Position numbers and translations under genes: made by a program. Shown piece after piece: positions 6,174 to 7,616 of a stretch of DNA of 7,616 bases. How positions within the stretch are numbered: the first letter of the stretch is position 1; each line of letters starts with the position of its first letter. Source of the DNA: Archangium sp. (GTDB lineage: Bacteria; Myxococcota; Myxococcia; Myxococcales; Myxococcaceae); assembly GCA_016793585.1 (NCBI GenBank), contig JAEUJR010000224.1, positions 1 through 7,616 of the forward strand, in the 5' to 3' direction. Below the pieces are notes generated by a model. The model was given only the letters and a program-made list of their open reading frames with translations. It made no database searches and was not told where the DNA came from.

Positions 6174-7037
6174 ATGTCCTGGCTGTCCGTGACCGTCGAC
6201 GTTCCCGAAGCCGAGTCGGAGTGGATTCAAACCGTGCTCACCGAGGCTGGCGCTGCTGGCCTCGAGGTGCGTGACGGCAGCACGCCGCCATTGCCCGACG
6301 TGCGCGCTCCGAAGAAGGGCGACGCCATCATCGTCGCCTTCTACGACGACCAGGCGAACGCCGACGAAGCGGTCGCCGCGGTGAAGGAGCACCTTCCCCA
6401 GGCCGCCATCGTCGTCGAGCCCGTCATCGAGCAGGACTGGAGCGTCGCCTGGCGTGAGCGCATCAAGTCGGTGACCGTCGGCCGCTTGTGGGTCGGCCCG
6501 CCGTGGGAAAAAGCGACCGCGCCCGCCGACAAGGTGTGTCTCTTCATCGAGCCGAAGATGGCGTTCGGCACCGGCGACCACCCGACGACGTCGCTGTGTC
6601 TCGCGGCGGTCGACGAGTTCATGAAGACGCACGCTGGCTGCTCGGTGCTCGACGTCGGCACGGGCACCGGCGTGCTCGCGTTCGCGGCGAAGAAGCTCGG
6701 CAGCGGGCTCACCATCGCCGTCGACAACGACCCCATCTCGGTCGAGCTCGCGAAGGAGTGCGCCGAAGAGAACGGGCTGACGGGCATCGAGCTGTCGGAG
6801 AAGACGCTCGAGCAGATTCCCGGAACGTTCGACCTCGTGCTCGCCAACATTCTCGCGAACACGCTCATCGCGCTCGCGCCGCTCATCGCTCCGAAGGTGA
6901 AGCACCGCCTCGTGATGGCTGGCGTGCTCGTGCATCAGGCCGACGAGGTGAAGCAGGCGTACCTGTCGCGCGGGCTCGTGAGCGTGGGTGAAGTCATCGA
7001 AGGCGAGTGGATTCGTCTCGACCTGGCCAGGGCATGA
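6174..7037 (+). CDS. prmA: Ribosomal protein L11 methyltransferase PrmA
   Basis: A 287-residue cytosolic class I SAM-dependent methyltransferase, which in characterised bacteria trimethylates ribosomal protein L11. Residues 1-80 form the small N-terminal substrate-recognition domain. EQDWSVAWRERIKSV (86-100) is the family linker signature. PKMAFGTGDHPTTSLCL (127-143) is the PrmA hallmark, LDVGTGTGVLA (159-169) is the SAM-binding motif I, VDN (183-185) contains the acidic residue expected to hold the ribose, and NILANTL (225-231) is the motif IV equivalent. The length is normal. The ATG at 6174 gives the expected MSWLSV N-terminus; only a weak purine-rich stretch (6157-6170) precedes it. Its stop overlaps the start of rsmE by four bases, a coupling that fits the frequent prmA-rsmE gene pair. 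Confidence 0.96.
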   Translation: MSWLSVTVDVPEAESEWIQTVLTEAGAAGLEVRDGSTPPLPDVRAPKKGDAIIVAFYDDQANADEAVAAVKEHLPQAAIVVEPVIEQDWSVAWRERIKSVTVGRLWVGPPWEKATAPADKVCLFIEPKMAFGTGDHPTTSLCLAAVDEFMKTHAGCSVLDVGTGTGVLAFAAKKLGSGLTIAVDNDPISVELAKECAEENGLTGIELSEKTLEQIPGTFDLVLANILANTLIALAPLIAPKVKHRLVMAGVLVHQADEVKQAYLSRGLVSVGEVIEGEWIRLDLARA

Positions 7038-7616
7038 AGCGCGTCTTCGTTCCCGGCGCGGCGCAGGGAGCGCTCGAGCTGACGGGGCCGGCGTTTCACC
7101 ATTTGGCCGTCGTGCTGCGCGTGAAGGCAGGCGACGCCATCGAGGTGTTCGACGGTCACGGCAAGGCGTTCGACGCGAAGGTCGTCGACCTGAAGGAGAG
7201 CGCGCTCACGCTCGAGCTGGGCGTCGCCCGGGCCATGCCTGCACCTCGCCGCGTCACCATCGTTCAGGGCTTGCCCAAGGCCGACAAGCTCGAGCTCGTG
7301 CTGCAGAAAGGCACGGAGCTGGGCGCGAGTGCGTTTCTGCCCGCCGCCGCGCGACGCAGCATCGTGAAGCTCGAGGGGAAAGAAGAGAAGAAGCTCGAGC
7401 GCTGGCGCCGCATCGTCGAGGAGGCCGCCAGACAGTGTGGCCGCGCCGACGTGCCCGACATTCTGCAGCCGTGTTCGCTCGACGCGCTCTCGCTGCCAGG
7501 AACGACGGTGCTCGTGCTCGACGAAGCCGAGAAGGCGCTGCCGCTCTCCCGCGCGCTCGAGGCACTGCCCACTGATCAGCCGCTCGCGCTCGTCATCGGC
7601 CCTGAAGGTGGGTTCG
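7034..7616 (+). CDS. rsmE: 16S rRNA (uracil-1498-N3)-methyltransferase RsmE, 3' end cut by window edge
   Basis: The frame gives 194 codons before the window ends; the family is about 240-250 residues, so some 50 are missing. RsmE methylates N3 of U1498 in helix 44 of 16S rRNA at the decoding site and is a SPOUT-class (trefoil knot) enzyme acting as a dimer. The N-terminal PUA-like domain shows FHHLAVVLRVKAGD (21-34). The methyltransferase domain shows KADKLELVLQKGTELG (82-97), the conserved EEAARQCGR (129-137) and the knot motif VIGPEGGF (187-194) at the very edge. The start ATG at 7034 lies within the prmA stop (ATGA), indicating translational coupling. No abnormality is seen in the visible part. 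Confidence 0.95.
   Translation, partial: MKRVFVPGAAQGALELTGPAFHHLAVVLRVKAGDAIEVFDGHGKAFDAKVVDLKESALTLELGVARAMPAPRRVTIVQGLPKADKLELVLQKGTELGASAFLPAAARRSIVKLEGKEEKKLERWRRIVEEAARQCGRADVPDILQPCSLDALSLPGTTVLVLDEAEKALPLSRALEALPTDQPLALVIGPEGGF

Noticed and set aside
5841..6935. Minus-strand frame of 364 codons opposite prmA
   Set aside because: It is antisense to the unmistakable prmA motifs and has shadow-like Arg/Glu/His composition.

Overview
This is a GC-rich bacterial window with tightly packed genes, small lipoproteins with clear lipoboxes, and antisense frames held open by strong third-position GC bias. That style, together with a YfbK-type VWA protein and the small orphan lipoproteins, suggests a Myxococcota (former Deltaproteobacteria) chromosome. 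This is an inference from style, not from a marker gene. I see no tRNA, rRNA, CRISPR array, insertion sequence or phage gene.

Layout from left to right. (1) Bases 1-287, minus: the N-terminal part of a TetR/AcrR-family repressor, cut by the window edge, with a palindromic operator candidate just upstream (294-348). (2) Bases 462-2122, minus: a two-gene unit, a cysteine-rich small lipoprotein followed by a larger lipoprotein with two internal membrane segments. They overlap by four bases (ATGA). (3) Bases 2181-3803, plus: a membrane-anchored von Willebrand factor A protein of the YfbK type with an intact MIDAS. (4) Bases 3769-4602, minus: an arylamine N-acetyltransferase with a complete Cys-His-Asp triad, whose 3' end overlaps the VWA gene by 35 bp. 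(5) Bases 4647-5468, plus: a protein resembling the VWA protein in its N- and C-terminal parts but lacking the whole VWA domain. (6) Bases 5584-6141, plus: a small lipoprotein with an Ala/Pro/Lys linker. (7) Bases 6174-7616, plus: prmA (ribosomal protein L11 methyltransferase) translationally coupled to rsmE (16S rRNA m3U1498 methyltransferase), the latter cut by the right edge.

How the genes may work together: prmA and rsmE both modify the ribosome and form a conserved pair; the lipoprotein gene 32 bp upstream may be co-transcribed with them. The left half is mainly envelope proteins. The most interesting element is the pair made by the VWA protein and its VWA-less relative, separated by an oppositely oriented acetyltransferase gene. 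It looks like a duplication in which one copy kept only the flanking scaffold domains. No defence or mobile system is evident.
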